Source: Pedobacter sp. BAL39 (GTDB taxonomy: Bacteria > Bacteroidota > Bacteroidia > Sphingobacteriales > Sphingobacteriaceae). From it: DNA of 64,000 nucleotides. Below, one piece after another: positions 18,662-27,436 of this stretch (position 1 is its first letter; every line of letters begins with the position of its first letter). The translations under genes and the position numbers were made by a program. The stretch spans positions 62,001 through 126,000 of the forward strand of contig NZ_ABCM01000008.1 in assembly GCF_000170795.1 (NCBI RefSeq). The letters are read 5' to 3'. The notes under the pieces are model-generated. The model searched no databases. It saw only the letters and a program-made list of their open reading frames with translations, and was not told where the DNA came from.

Positions 18662-20524
18662 CTATCCTTGTTTTTCAGATAGCTCCAGCCAGCGTTCTGT
18701 TACCTGTTCAAGGTCTGCATTTAAATCTTCAATTTTTTTAGAGACCTCCTGGATTTTCATGTAATCGGTACTGTTTACTACGAGTAGGGCAGAGGTAAGT
18801 TCTGCAACTTCTGTCTCAAGTTCAGCAATTCTGGTTTCTGAATCTTCGAGTTCTTTCTGTTCTTTGAAACTCAGCTTTTTTGCGACAGTATTTGTTTTAT
18901 CCGCAGGCATTTCTTTTGATTTGCTGGTTTTCTCTTTAGGCGTCTCCAGACTGATCCTGTATTCTGAGTAATTTCCATTGTAAATCGCAACCTCACCATT
19001 ACCTTCCATGATGAAAAGCTGCTCACTCATTTTATCCAGCAGGTAGCGGTCGTGGGAAACAAGGATCAATACACCCGGGAAGTTTTCCAAAAATTCTTCC
19101 AGTACATTCAGCGTGTCAATATCCAGGTCATTGGTAGGCTCATCCAGGATCAGGAAATTTGGGTTCTGCATCAGGACCTTCATCAGGTGCAGGCGTTTCT
19201 TTTCGCCGCCACTGAGTTTCTCCACCATACCATGTTGTTTTTTCGGAGGAAAGAGGAACAAGGTCAGCAGCTGTGAGGCAGAGATGGTTGAACCATCTGC
19301 CATCTTGATGTATTCAGCATCTGATTTTACAATGTCAATCACGCGCTCCTTTTCATTGAAGGCAAGACCTCCCTGTTTGTAGTATCCGTAAACGGTAGTG
19401 TCTCCTTTAGCTACAATACCTCCTTCAGGAATAAGGTTGCCCGTCATGATGTTCAGCAGGGTAGACTTTCCAGTACCATTTTTTCCGGCCAGTCCGATGC
19501 GGTCTGCACGTTTGAAAGTGTATGAGAAATCATTGATGATCTGCTTTTCATCAAAAGATTGGGAAATATGGTCCAGTTCAAGGATCTTTCCTCCCTGTCT
19601 TGACATTTTTACGTTTAATGTAACAATTTGATTGTCAGATCGTTGTTTGGTTTTATTCTCCAAATCATAGAACGCATCTATGCGCGACTGGGATTTTGTA
19701 GTCCTGGCTGCTGGCATTCTCCTCATCCATTCCAGCTCTTTCTTCAGCAGGTTCTTATTTTTCTGAAAGGTACTTTCATCTGCAGCTTCACGTTCTGATT
19801 TCTTCTCCAGGAAGTAAGCATAGTTGCCATTGTAGTTGAATATTTTCCCACGGTCAAGTTCTACGATCGTATTACATACATTGTCCAGGAAATACCTGTC
19901 GTGTGTAACTAATAATATAGTTTTATTACCAGTGGTCAGCAGCTTTTCCAGCCACTCGATGGTATCAATATCTAAATGGTTGGTAGGCTCATCAAGAACA
20001 TAAATCTCAGGATCCTCTATAAGCAATTTAGCGAGGGCCAGACGCTTCTTCTGTCCTCCAGATAGGGTTGATATCTTCTGCTGCAAATGAGTGATCCCCA
20101 TGCGGCTTAAAATCGTTTTTATCTCATGCTCGTATTCCCAGGCATTGTGCTCACTCAGTTCTTCGTAAAGACGGTTCAGTTTTTTTTCATCAGGATTGGG
20201 GTCTTCAATCAGCTCCTCATATTCCTTGATGAGCTGCTGCTGTTTGTTTTCCAGCGAAAAGATAAAGTCACTGATGGAATAACCATCCGGAAAGGAGGGC
20301 TCCTGGTCCAGAAATCCGATTTTTACAGATTTATTTTTTACGATTTTTCCTTCCAGAGGCGAAAAACGTTCCGCAAGAAGTTTCAGTAGGGTGCTTTTAC
20401 CGGCTCCATTAATACCTACCAACGCAACGCGCTGCCCGGTCTGTATTCCCAGGGTAAGGTTTTTAAATAGCCATTCATTGTGATAAGCATGGCCTAAGTT
20501 TTCGGCTGCAATTAGTGTGCTCAA
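18662..20524 (-). CDS. uup: ABC-F family ATPase, Uup-like
   Basis: A soluble protein with two ABC ATPase domains and no membrane segments, as in the ABC-F family that acts on ribosomes or DNA junctions. Walker A motifs are GINGAGKS and GKNGTGKS, signature motifs are LSGGQKKRLALA and LSGGEKKRLHLM, and Walker B/DEPTNHLDID and DEPTNDLDID follow. A C-terminal coiled coil (about residues 545-620) of the Uup type separates it from EttA. The start is TTG, giving MSTLIAAENLGHAY; a -7 box TACTTTTG lies at 20563-20570 on the minus strand. Uup is tied to precise transposon excision and ribosome function in E. coli; the role here is inferred from the domain layout. Confidence 0.88.
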   Translation of the reverse strand: MSTLIAAENLGHAYHNEWLFKNLTLGIQTGQRVALVGINGAGKSTLLKLLAERFSPLEGKIVKNKSVKIGFLDQEPSFPDGYSISDFIFSLENKQQQLIKEYEELIEDPNPDEKKLNRLYEELSEHNAWEYEHEIKTILSRMGITHLQQKISTLSGGQKKRLALAKLLIEDPEIYVLDEPTNHLDIDTIEWLEKLLTTGNKTILLVTHDRYFLDNVCNTIVELDRGKIFNYNGNYAYFLEKKSEREAADESTFQKNKNLLKKELEWMRRMPAARTTKSQSRIDAFYDLENKTKQRSDNQIVTLNVKMSRQGGKILELDHISQSFDEKQIINDFSYTFKRADRIGLAGKNGTGKSTLLNIMTGNLIPEGGIVAKGDTTVYGYYKQGGLAFNEKERVIDIVKSDAEYIKMADGSTISASQLLTLFLFPPKKQHGMVEKLSGGEKKRLHLMKVLMQNPNFLILDEPTNDLDIDTLNVLEEFLENFPGVLILVSHDRYLLDKMSEQLFIMEGNGEVAIYNGNYSEYRISLETPKEKTSKSKEMPADKTNTVAKKLSFKEQKELEDSETRIAELETEVAELTSALLVVNSTDYMKIQEVSKKIEDLNADLEQVTERWLELSEKQG

Positions 20525-20629
20525 AGTTTGTGTTTAACGATTTTTTAGATAAGAAATTACCACAAAAGTAAGTAATAATTCTTGGTAATATCGTCAATGA
20601 TGTTGAACATGAGCCTTTTCCGCAGGCCC

Positions 20630-20770
20630 TTATCGCTGTTGCTCCTGTTCCTGGAGCTGTCTGCCCTTCGGTTTGACGCCGAATTTGGTTCCGGTAAGGA
20701 TGATTACGGCAACAAAACAGAGGGTAAGGGACATAAAGTAGTTTCGGGTGCTGGAAGTGGTTAATTTCAT
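20630..20770 (-). CDS. Small single-pass membrane protein (46 aa)
   Basis: A 46-codon frame with an ATG at 20770. It encodes a polar start (MKLTTSSTRN), one hydrophobic helix (YFMSLTLCFVAVIILTG) and a basic, glutamine-rich tail (KPKGRQLQEQEQQR). That is a plausible anchored micro-protein. It lies between ybeY and uup on the same strand, in a gap of about 390 bases that otherwise holds nothing I recognise. I know no family for it. The evidence is only the sensible layout and the strand. Confidence 0.45.
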   Translation of the reverse strand: MKLTTSSTRNYFMSLTLCFVAVIILTGTKFGVKPKGRQLQEQEQQR

Positions 20771-20916
20771 GAGGTATGTACGGGTTTTAAGATAGCATAC
20801 TCATAAGACGGTTGAAATACCAAAACGTTTCAGGTAACCTATCTTTTCTTTCACAGCGGCAGCAAAGCTTCTTTACCGTTCAGGGAGTGCTTTTCAGAAA
20901 TTCAAAGCATGCGGTT

Positions 20917-21348
20917 CTACAGCGAAAGCAGGGCCAGGTACTGGTCCTCCTTCTGAGTCATCAGCGTCTTTGCTGCTTTTCCTTTGTCCTTGTAACCGAG
21001 GAGGTGCAGTGTACCGTGGATCATTACCCTGCAGAGTTCCTGCTGCGTGGTATGCCCGAAATTCTTCGCGTTTTCCTGTATCCGTTCAATGCTGATAAAA
21101 ATATCCCCGGCAATCATTTTAAGCGCTTCTGAGTGATCAAAAGTAATCACATCAGTATAAGTATCATGATTGAGGTATTCCTGGTTTATACGCAGTAAAT
21201 ATTCGTCTGAGCACAAAATGAAGTTCAACTCCTGTAGTTCATGGCCCTCATTGCTGATGGTGGCTTTGATCCAGTCTTTGATGATGGTCTTTTTTTTCAG
21301 GGTATAAGTGGTTTCTTCCGTAAAGAAATGAATCGCAGGTTTGCTCAT
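20917..21348 (-). CDS. ybeY: Endoribonuclease YbeY
   Basis: YbeY is a zinc-dependent endoribonuclease that takes part in 16S rRNA 3' end maturation and ribosome quality control. The 143-residue protein has the family block LRINQEYLNHDTYTDVITFDHS and GDIFISIERIQENA. The metal motif reads HGTLHLLGYKD: the first two histidines of the usual HxxxHxxxxxH are kept, but the third ligand position is aspartate. That change may be normal in Bacteroidota; I could not check. It follows the DUF4175 gene by 9 bases and is probably its operon partner. Confidence 0.9.
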   Translation of the reverse strand: MSKPAIHFFTEETTYTLKKKTIIKDWIKATISNEGHELQELNFILCSDEYLLRINQEYLNHDTYTDVITFDHSEALKMIAGDIFISIERIQENAKNFGHTTQQELCRVMIHGTLHLLGYKDKGKAAKTLMTQKEDQYLALLSL

Positions 21349-21357
21349 GAAAGTCAG

Positions 21358-24300
21358 TTATCGGGGCGAATTTAGCAATTTAAAATAGGTCGAGATTTTA
21401 TTTTTATAATAAAGGTTCATTCCCGGAGGCAGCTTCCGGAGCCATTCTGTCTCTGTTTCCTGTTGTTTTTTAAACTTTTCCAGCATCTTGGGGTAGGATG
21501 GCGGAAACTCCCGGCCTGCTTTACTTTCCCTTTTTGAACTCTCGTCCTGCTCCCGCTGTGCATTATCCGCCTCGAGCAATTTGGTCGCCAGTTGCCGCTG
21601 CCGGTTCATGGTTTCCTGCTCCAGACGTTTGTTGACCAGGTCAGTTTCCGTGGCTTTCATATCCTTGATCATCTGGTTGAGGTTGCCAAGGCTTCCCTTG
21701 CCATCCTTGTTTTCCTCCCTGTTGAGCTGTTGCAGGGCTTCCCGGATCATCTGCTGCTGTTGTGCCATTTTCGCAAATTCCTGCGACATTTGTCCCTTCG
21801 GCACCTGGCCTTTATTGCCGTTTTTCTGTAGCTGGTCCTTTGCTTTCTGCATGTTTTCATTCAGCTGCTGCTGCATTTGCTGCAGCTGTTTCATGCTTTG
21901 TTTTTTCTTTCCTTTGCCACCGCTGCTGTTTTTCATCATGTTCTGCAGCTGGTCAAGTGCTTCATTCAGCATCAGCGACAAGTTATTGATGGAGGTCATG
22001 GTAAACTGCTGGTTCCTGCCTGCCGCAGGGGTATTCCTTTCTCCCAGATTTTCAAGGCTTTTGTCCATGTTGAAGTTGATCTTTTCCATTTCTTCATTCA
22101 CGGCCTGTTCAATCTGTGGAACCCTCCTGCTTAAGGAAAGTAAGCTGTCGGCAATGGTTTTCATGTTGTCTTTGATGTTCCGCTGTTCCTGTACATTTGC
22201 CGTGTACTGAGGGTCAGTGCTGCTCAGACGTTTTAAGTTCAGCATCACCTTTTCCTGTTCAAAAGAGGTCTTCAGCAGGTTTTCAAGCAGCTGACGCAAC
22301 TCCTGGACATTCAGGTTGTTCTCCATCTGCTCAGATTGCTGCTGCATCTCTTCCATTTTCTTTGCCATCTGCTCCAGCTGACCGGCTGCTTTTTTCTGGT
22401 GCTCAGCGGCTTTCTGCAGGTTGTTCTTTTCCAGGCTTTCCTCGCTTTGTTCCTGTTGTGATTTGATGTCTGCGCTTTCTTTTTCAGGCATGCTGAAATC
22501 ATTAGGATGCTCCAGCTGCTCATTTTTTTCTTTCAGCTGCTGCAGTTCCTTGCGGATCTGCTCAAACTCGGCCGCATTTTCCCGCTGTTGTTTCTTCAAT
22601 TCTTCTTTGGGCGCATTCCTGTCTGCGGTTTTCTGTTCAGCAGCGGTACTCTTTTTGCTCAATGCCTCCTGTTTTTTGGCAAGCTCCTTCAGCTGGTCAA
22701 TGTTCTGCTGTAAATTCTGTTCATATTCCAGTTGTTTGTAGAGCTCCAGGATGCGGTCCAATTCCTTCTTGAGCGACTTATTATCGACCTGCATCTTAGA
22801 AAGCTCATCATGGGTCTGCTCTTTGTTGTTCTGGTCCATCATCTGTTGCAGCTTTTCCAGCAAGGCTTTCGTTTTGTCGTCCAGCACATGATTAAACAAC
22901 TCATCAATCTGGCGTTGTTTCTCCTTAAGCTCCTCTGTCAGTGTATTGTTTTCCGCTTTATCCGAGGTCTGCTGCTGGTTGAGCTGCTGAATTTCCTTTA
23001 CCGCTGCTTCCAGTTGTTTCCGTTTGTCCAGGAGCTGTTCCACCTGTTTTTTATCGTCAAAGGTCAGCTGCTTCTTGTCGAGCAGCGTTTCACCTAGTTT
23101 TTTGCTTTCTTTTTCTACGGTTCCGGCTAGTTTAATGGCTTTAGCCATCTGCTGCTTAAGTGTCTGGCTGCCTTCGTCAAGTTTTTTGGCCACCTCACGG
23201 ATGCTGGGTACCTCATGGTATTTAATGGCCGATCGGGTTGCTTTAGCACCATTCACACCGTCATTATCCAGCACTTCAAAGTAATATTCCAGCGACTGTC
23301 CCGGTAATGCATCCACATTGGCAATGTTCCAGAAATAGAAAAAAGACTGCTCCAGCTGCGTTTTTTTTACCGGGATGGACTGACTTACCCGGCGCAGGAC
23401 TTTTCCGTTCTCAGAGACCGTAAAATGAAATTTCAGTCCGCTGAAACCATGGTCATCACTGATGTTTCCTGAAAAATACAGCGCTTTGCTGCTCAGCGAA
23501 TCCGCGCGTTCAGCGACATTGATAACGGGATGTTCATCGGCAATTACCCCAATCTGGTGTAGTAGCGAGTCTTTGCTGGTGATGAAGCTGTTGCCTGGTA
23601 CCACCAGATAGGAGGTTGATTTCAGCAGACGTCTGCTAAAGGAGAACAGGTTGTCCCTGGCCTGGAGGTTAAATGTCTCCTTACCCAGCGTAAAGGTCAT
23701 CTTTTCGCTATTTTGGGTTTTCAGCGACCAGTTGACGGTAGTGCCCTCCGGGATCAGCAGATCTCCGGAATTTTGGATGTGTTCCTCTTTTTTGTTCAGG
23801 TAGGCGGGATACTGCAGCCGCACCGCAATGCCCGTCACCGAGGGGCGTGGTTTTACGGAGATCAGGTAGGCAGGGGAGCTGAACCCCCCTGCAGAAAATT
23901 GGATCTCCTTGTTCTTCTGAAGGTTTTTGAAGGTATAATGAAAAGTGCTGATGTTTTCCTTTTCCAGTTTGTAGGTATTTAAGCCGTCAGAGACATATAC
24001 TTCCTGAGGTAGCTCATTGCCTGTCAGGCGGATGGTCAAACGAAGGTCTTCTCCTTGTGAAACCAGTAACTTCTGCTGCTGCAGCTCGAAACGAAATGGT
24101 GCTTTAGGAAGCACCTGCTGGTCATAACGCACAAAGCTGCTCGTACCCTCGCGAAGGATGGCTGGTGCAATGATGGCGATGAGCAGGATCACGGTGAAGG
24201 GGGCAATCAGGTATTTGATGTATTTTTTATTGTCCTCCAGCCGGATGGCATTGCTGAAAGGTACTGGTTTCAGCTCCGTGATTTTCTGGTCTATTCCCGC

Positions 24301-24690
24301 AAGGATCAGCAGGTTGTTGTCCGGATGCTGGTCGGCAAGCGCCTTCAGCTGGAGTGTATTCAGTAACTTATCTTTTACATGAAAAAAATGATTGCCGATC
24401 AGTGCAGATGCCTGCTCGATGCTGAGGGTCTTGTTGAGCCTGAAGTAAGAGAGTGCCGGCAGTACCATCTGCCACAGGATGAGGATCAGGGCGAAGATGA
24501 CGTAGGAGAAAAAGACAACAGTCTTGAATACGGTACCCGGTTGGGTGTAATAGATCCCTACAAACAGGGTGAGGTACAGGGCCAGCAGCAGTGCAGCAGT
24601 ATAGATGCTGCCGCGCAGCAGTTTGTTGAGGTAAAACTTCTGCGTGAACTCATTGATTTTTGATAGTAAAAGGTCGTAATTACTGCCCAT
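21358..24690 (-). CDS. DUF4175 family large membrane protein
   Basis: An 1110-residue protein. The N-terminal part has two hydrophobic helices (about residues 22-45 and 50-75) and another near 155-175, so it is anchored in the inner membrane. A beta-rich periplasmic region follows (roughly 190-490). The second half is a very long, charged coiled coil rich in Q, E and K (about 500-1040), including runs such as MKQLQQMQQQLNENMQKAKDQ cut short here at residue level. This layout fits the Bacteroidota DUF4175 family, whose role is unknown. ybeY follows directly. Confidence 0.85.
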   Translation of the reverse strand: MGSNYDLLLSKINEFTQKFYLNKLLRGSIYTAALLLALYLTLFVGIYYTQPGTVFKTVVFFSYVIFALILILWQMVLPALSYFRLNKTLSIEQASALIGNHFFHVKDKLLNTLQLKALADQHPDNNLLILAGIDQKITELKPVPFSNAIRLEDNKKYIKYLIAPFTVILLIAIIAPAILREGTSSFVRYDQQVLPKAPFRFELQQQKLLVSQGEDLRLTIRLTGNELPQEVYVSDGLNTYKLEKENISTFHYTFKNLQKNKEIQFSAGGFSSPAYLISVKPRPSVTGIAVRLQYPAYLNKKEEHIQNSGDLLIPEGTTVNWSLKTQNSEKMTFTLGKETFNLQARDNLFSFSRRLLKSTSYLVVPGNSFITSKDSLLHQIGVIADEHPVINVAERADSLSSKALYFSGNISDDHGFSGLKFHFTVSENGKVLRRVSQSIPVKKTQLEQSFFYFWNIANVDALPGQSLEYYFEVLDNDGVNGAKATRSAIKYHEVPSIREVAKKLDEGSQTLKQQMAKAIKLAGTVEKESKKLGETLLDKKQLTFDDKKQVEQLLDKRKQLEAAVKEIQQLNQQQTSDKAENNTLTEELKEKQRQIDELFNHVLDDKTKALLEKLQQMMDQNNKEQTHDELSKMQVDNKSLKKELDRILELYKQLEYEQNLQQNIDQLKELAKKQEALSKKSTAAEQKTADRNAPKEELKKQQRENAAEFEQIRKELQQLKEKNEQLEHPNDFSMPEKESADIKSQQEQSEESLEKNNLQKAAEHQKKAAGQLEQMAKKMEEMQQQSEQMENNLNVQELRQLLENLLKTSFEQEKVMLNLKRLSSTDPQYTANVQEQRNIKDNMKTIADSLLSLSRRVPQIEQAVNEEMEKINFNMDKSLENLGERNTPAAGRNQQFTMTSINNLSLMLNEALDQLQNMMKNSSGGKGKKKQSMKQLQQMQQQLNENMQKAKDQLQKNGNKGQVPKGQMSQEFAKMAQQQQMIREALQQLNREENKDGKGSLGNLNQMIKDMKATETDLVNKRLEQETMNRQRQLATKLLEADNAQREQDESSKRESKAGREFPPSYPKMLEKFKKQQETETEWLRKLPPGMNLYYKNKISTYFKLLNSPR

Positions 24691-24779
24691 GAAAGATTGA
24701 TCGTCTGGTATACGTTAACGTCATTTTCAATAAATATACATGATGAGGCGAAGAATTTACAACAGGGGGGAAATAAAAA

Positions 24780-24803
24780 AGCATCGCGGATGTCCGCGAT
24801 GCT
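24780..24803 (-). terminator. Rho-independent terminator of the cold-shock gene
   Basis: Perfect stem AGCATCGCGGA / TCCGCGATGCT, followed in the leftward direction by a T-run (TTTTTTATTT). It starts 22 bases after the cold-shock stop codon. Confidence 0.9.
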
Positions 24804-24825
24804 GTACAATTATGTTTTTAATAAT

Positions 24826-25017
24826 CTAGATTACTTTAACATTAATCGCATTCAACCCTTTTTTACCGCTTTCAACATCGTATTCAACTTTGTCGTTTTC
24901 ACGAATTTCATCGATAAGGCCTGTTGAATGTACAAAGATTTCACTATCTCCGTTAGCTGGAATGATGAATCCGAAACCTTTAGTTACATTAAAAAATTTT
25001 ACTGTTCCTTCTTGCAT
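24826..25017 (-). CDS. Cold-shock domain protein
   Basis: A 63-residue single cold-shock domain that binds single-stranded RNA and DNA and acts as an RNA chaperone. The RNP1 motif is KGFGFI and RNP2 is EIFVHSTGL, both intact. It has its own terminator, so it is a single-gene unit. The 95-base upstream gap is AT-rich, as expected for a leader, but I see no perfect -7 box. Confidence 0.96.
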   Translation of the reverse strand: MQEGTVKFFNVTKGFGFIIPANGDSEIFVHSTGLIDEIRENDKVEYDVESGKKGLNAINVKVI

Positions 25018-25112
25018 TGTATTATTTATTAATAAATTAAGTGGGCAATATACATATTTTATTTATAAAAGCCAAACACATCATTTTTTGACAAATTTAA
25101 ATCTTAATAAAT

Positions 25113-26057
25113 CTATTTATTGCCCTTTACGCCTGAAATAAGCAGGTTTATTTCTGAAGCATGGGGGATCCCAAGGGTGCTTCCTGGGGTAATTTTTAGC
25201 AGATTCTGCAGGTAAACATTGATGATCGCCTCAAGGGTCTTTTTCCTTGCGGCGATATTTTCGGGCTGCACATTGCCATAACTTCCCAGGATCAGTTTTC
25301 CGTCCGCATCGGCAAATACAGAAAATTCATAGCCGAAGTTGTCGTAAGCACGTGTAATCCAGATCCGGTACCTTGGATACAGGTAATCGTAGGCTTCCGT
25401 TTTTCCGTTCAGCTTGTCTACGGAACTGAGTTTCTCCACGCGGATCATATTGCTTAAAGCGGCAAACTTTACCGGTTGGCGTGCTGCAAGGAGGCTGTCC
25501 CTGTTCGTCGGATTCCTGTTGGCCTTTGCAGCCAACTGCCGGATGTAGGCCGTATCGGCTGCAGTAGGTTTCTGCAGCTGCGCAGCGGTAGTTTTCAATA
25601 CCTTTCTGATGTAATCATCGGAATAATAAGTGATGTTTACATCCGACCGGATGTCTTTTGAAATTTCCTTTTTGACTAGATTGAGGCGCTGCATCTGCAG
25701 GCTGTCTTTGCTGATGGTCTTGATACGGAACCACTCTTTGGCAAAATTGTACACATCACCATGATCGTAATGCAGGTGAAAACCCTGCATTTTAAGTTTC
25801 TGGGGGCTCCAGGCAAGAATGGAATCATTGGAATGAAACTGGATGACCCAGGTAGGCTCCTGCTGAAAGCCCATCTCATTGAACGACAACCCGGAGCTGA
25901 AACGACGCTTGACCTCAAAGTATTTGATGCCCCTGACAGAGTCAAAAGATAATTTTCTTGTGCTTGTTCTTCTCTCTTCTTTGTTTTTATCTTCCGCACC
26001 ACAGCCCGTCAGGAGCATGGCGATGCCAAAAAATAATAAAATCTTGTTTCTGATCAT
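25113..26057 (-). CDS. Uncharacterised lipoprotein
   Basis: A 314-residue lipoprotein of unknown function. The start chosen is the ATG at 26057 (MIRNKILLFFGIAMLLTGCG), which gives a clean signal peptide with lipobox LLTGC; a longer frame to 26105 would put extra residues ahead of it. The mature part is polar with mixed alpha and beta character and no catalytic motif I recognise. It lies between the cold-shock gene and an aspartyl protease gene on the same strand, about 100 bases from each. Confidence 0.75.
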   Translation of the reverse strand: MIRNKILLFFGIAMLLTGCGAEDKNKEERRTSTRKLSFDSVRGIKYFEVKRRFSSGLSFNEMGFQQEPTWVIQFHSNDSILAWSPQKLKMQGFHLHYDHGDVYNFAKEWFRIKTISKDSLQMQRLNLVKKEISKDIRSDVNITYYSDDYIRKVLKTTAAQLQKPTAADTAYIRQLAAKANRNPTNRDSLLAARQPVKFAALSNMIRVEKLSSVDKLNGKTEAYDYLYPRYRIWITRAYDNFGYEFSVFADADGKLILGSYGNVQPENIAARKKTLEAIINVYLQNLLKITPGSTLGIPHASEINLLISGVKGNK

Positions 26058-26156
26058 AGATGCTTTCCCCGCAAATGCTGAAAAAATAGGATTTAACCTC
26101 TCCAAATTTTGTAATTGGCTGCAAATTAATGCAAAGGTATGAGAATAGACAAAGAC

Positions 26157-27407
26157 TTATATCCTTTGTTTGAGTTTTAACAACATCGTTAGCCGCTGCC
26201 CTGACCGGATGACGGTCACCAGCAGCAGTTTTCTGTGCCCGTTCCGGAAGATTTCATTCAGCTCCGTAAGGCTATACCTGGAGACGGAACTGAAGTCGAT
26301 GGAAACGATCTCATCATCTTTGAGCAGCATGGCTTCATCCGCAGGAGAATCGGGCTCAATTCTTCCGATGATGAAATGGTTCAGGTCGGGGCCCTCCGCG
26401 GTAATCTCCATACCGGCCATATCATGCTGAAAGGGGCGCCGGAAAGTATGGTTTTTCTTCAGATAAACGGCGCTGTCGCCGTAATCATAAGTGGTGTTGA
26501 ACCTGCTGAGCACGTCGGCGCCCAGATTGCCACTTCTGTCTCGGATGAGTATTTTGTTCACCACATCATGAAAATCAGGGAAGGAGCTCAGTACGTTATT
26601 CAGCGTATAATTCCCAATCTGAAGACTTGCCGCACGGCCCATACGACCGTCAATGACGCCGCTGAGGCCTACACCCAGGTTGGCGGCGATGGTCTTTTCA
26701 GGAGCGGGGAAGGGTTCGTCGCCAAGTTTTTCCAGGGATATCGCATGGCTGGCGCCATTGTCTATCAGCACTGAGATGGGTAGTGCCGGTTGGCCATCGA
26801 AACGGATGCTCACCTTCGCATAAGGCTTGTCGCCAATAATGTTCAGCGGGATACGCGTACCCTTTATTTTCCTCCGGTAGAGGGGATCATAAAAGATGAT
26901 CCGTCTGGAGGTGTAGCGGATCTCCACGATGAAACTCTTAAAAAAATGATAGCCCATCAGTCCGTGTATGTGTGTTCCCAGGTAGGAGGAGAGGTTAAAG
27001 AGGTCCTCTTTCAATATGGCCGTGGGAATCTGCGGATACTCGGCATCGCCCACAGTGGCTGTGAGCTGATTGGACACAAAAGCTTCTACCGGTTCTCCTT
27101 TTCCAAGTCCGGCAATCTTGATGCTGCGCAGGTTTTTAAGCTGCAGGCTGTCAATCAGGCTTGGGTCTGTGATGATCATCGGCCCGACGCCGGTATCCAG
27201 GATGAATCGGAAAGGGCCTTTTCCGTCGATGTAAACGGGGATGACAATGAGGTTTTTCAGCATGCTGAAAGCAATGCGCTGAACCATTCTGTGGTCTTTG
27301 AAGCGGAACTGCTGTCCATAGAGCGGCCTTATCCCCATCGTGATGCCCAGAAAGATCATCAGGAATTTGAGAACCGGCATTTTAATCCTGCTCGTCAGCC
27401 CATTCAT
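26157..27407 (-). CDS. Retropepsin-like aspartyl protease with PDZ domain
   Basis: A 416-residue exported protein. After a signal peptide (hydrophobic stretch at about residues 12-30) come two aspartyl-protease-type repeats: the first active-site loop FRFILDTGVGPMIIT and the second VLIDNGASHAISL, in which the usual DTG is DNG. A C-terminal PDZ-like region (about 330-400) holds IGRIEPDSPADEAMLLKDDEIVSID. Bacteroidota encode many such proteins, and few have been studied. Because the second motif is altered, activity is not certain. ATG starts at 27407 and 27380 are both possible. It is divergent from dacB with 29 bases between the starts. Confidence 0.82.
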   Translation of the reverse strand: MNGLTSRIKMPVLKFLMIFLGITMGIRPLYGQQFRFKDHRMVQRIAFSMLKNLIVIPVYIDGKGPFRFILDTGVGPMIITDPSLIDSLQLKNLRSIKIAGLGKGEPVEAFVSNQLTATVGDAEYPQIPTAILKEDLFNLSSYLGTHIHGLMGYHFFKSFIVEIRYTSRRIIFYDPLYRRKIKGTRIPLNIIGDKPYAKVSIRFDGQPALPISVLIDNGASHAISLEKLGDEPFPAPEKTIAANLGVGLSGVIDGRMGRAASLQIGNYTLNNVLSSFPDFHDVVNKILIRDRSGNLGADVLSRFNTTYDYGDSAVYLKKNHTFRRPFQHDMAGMEITAEGPDLNHFIIGRIEPDSPADEAMLLKDDEIVSIDFSSVSRYSLTELNEIFRNGHRKLLLVTVIRSGQRLTMLLKLKQRI

Positions 27408-27436
27408 TAAACTAATTTAATAAATTAGCAGGTAGT

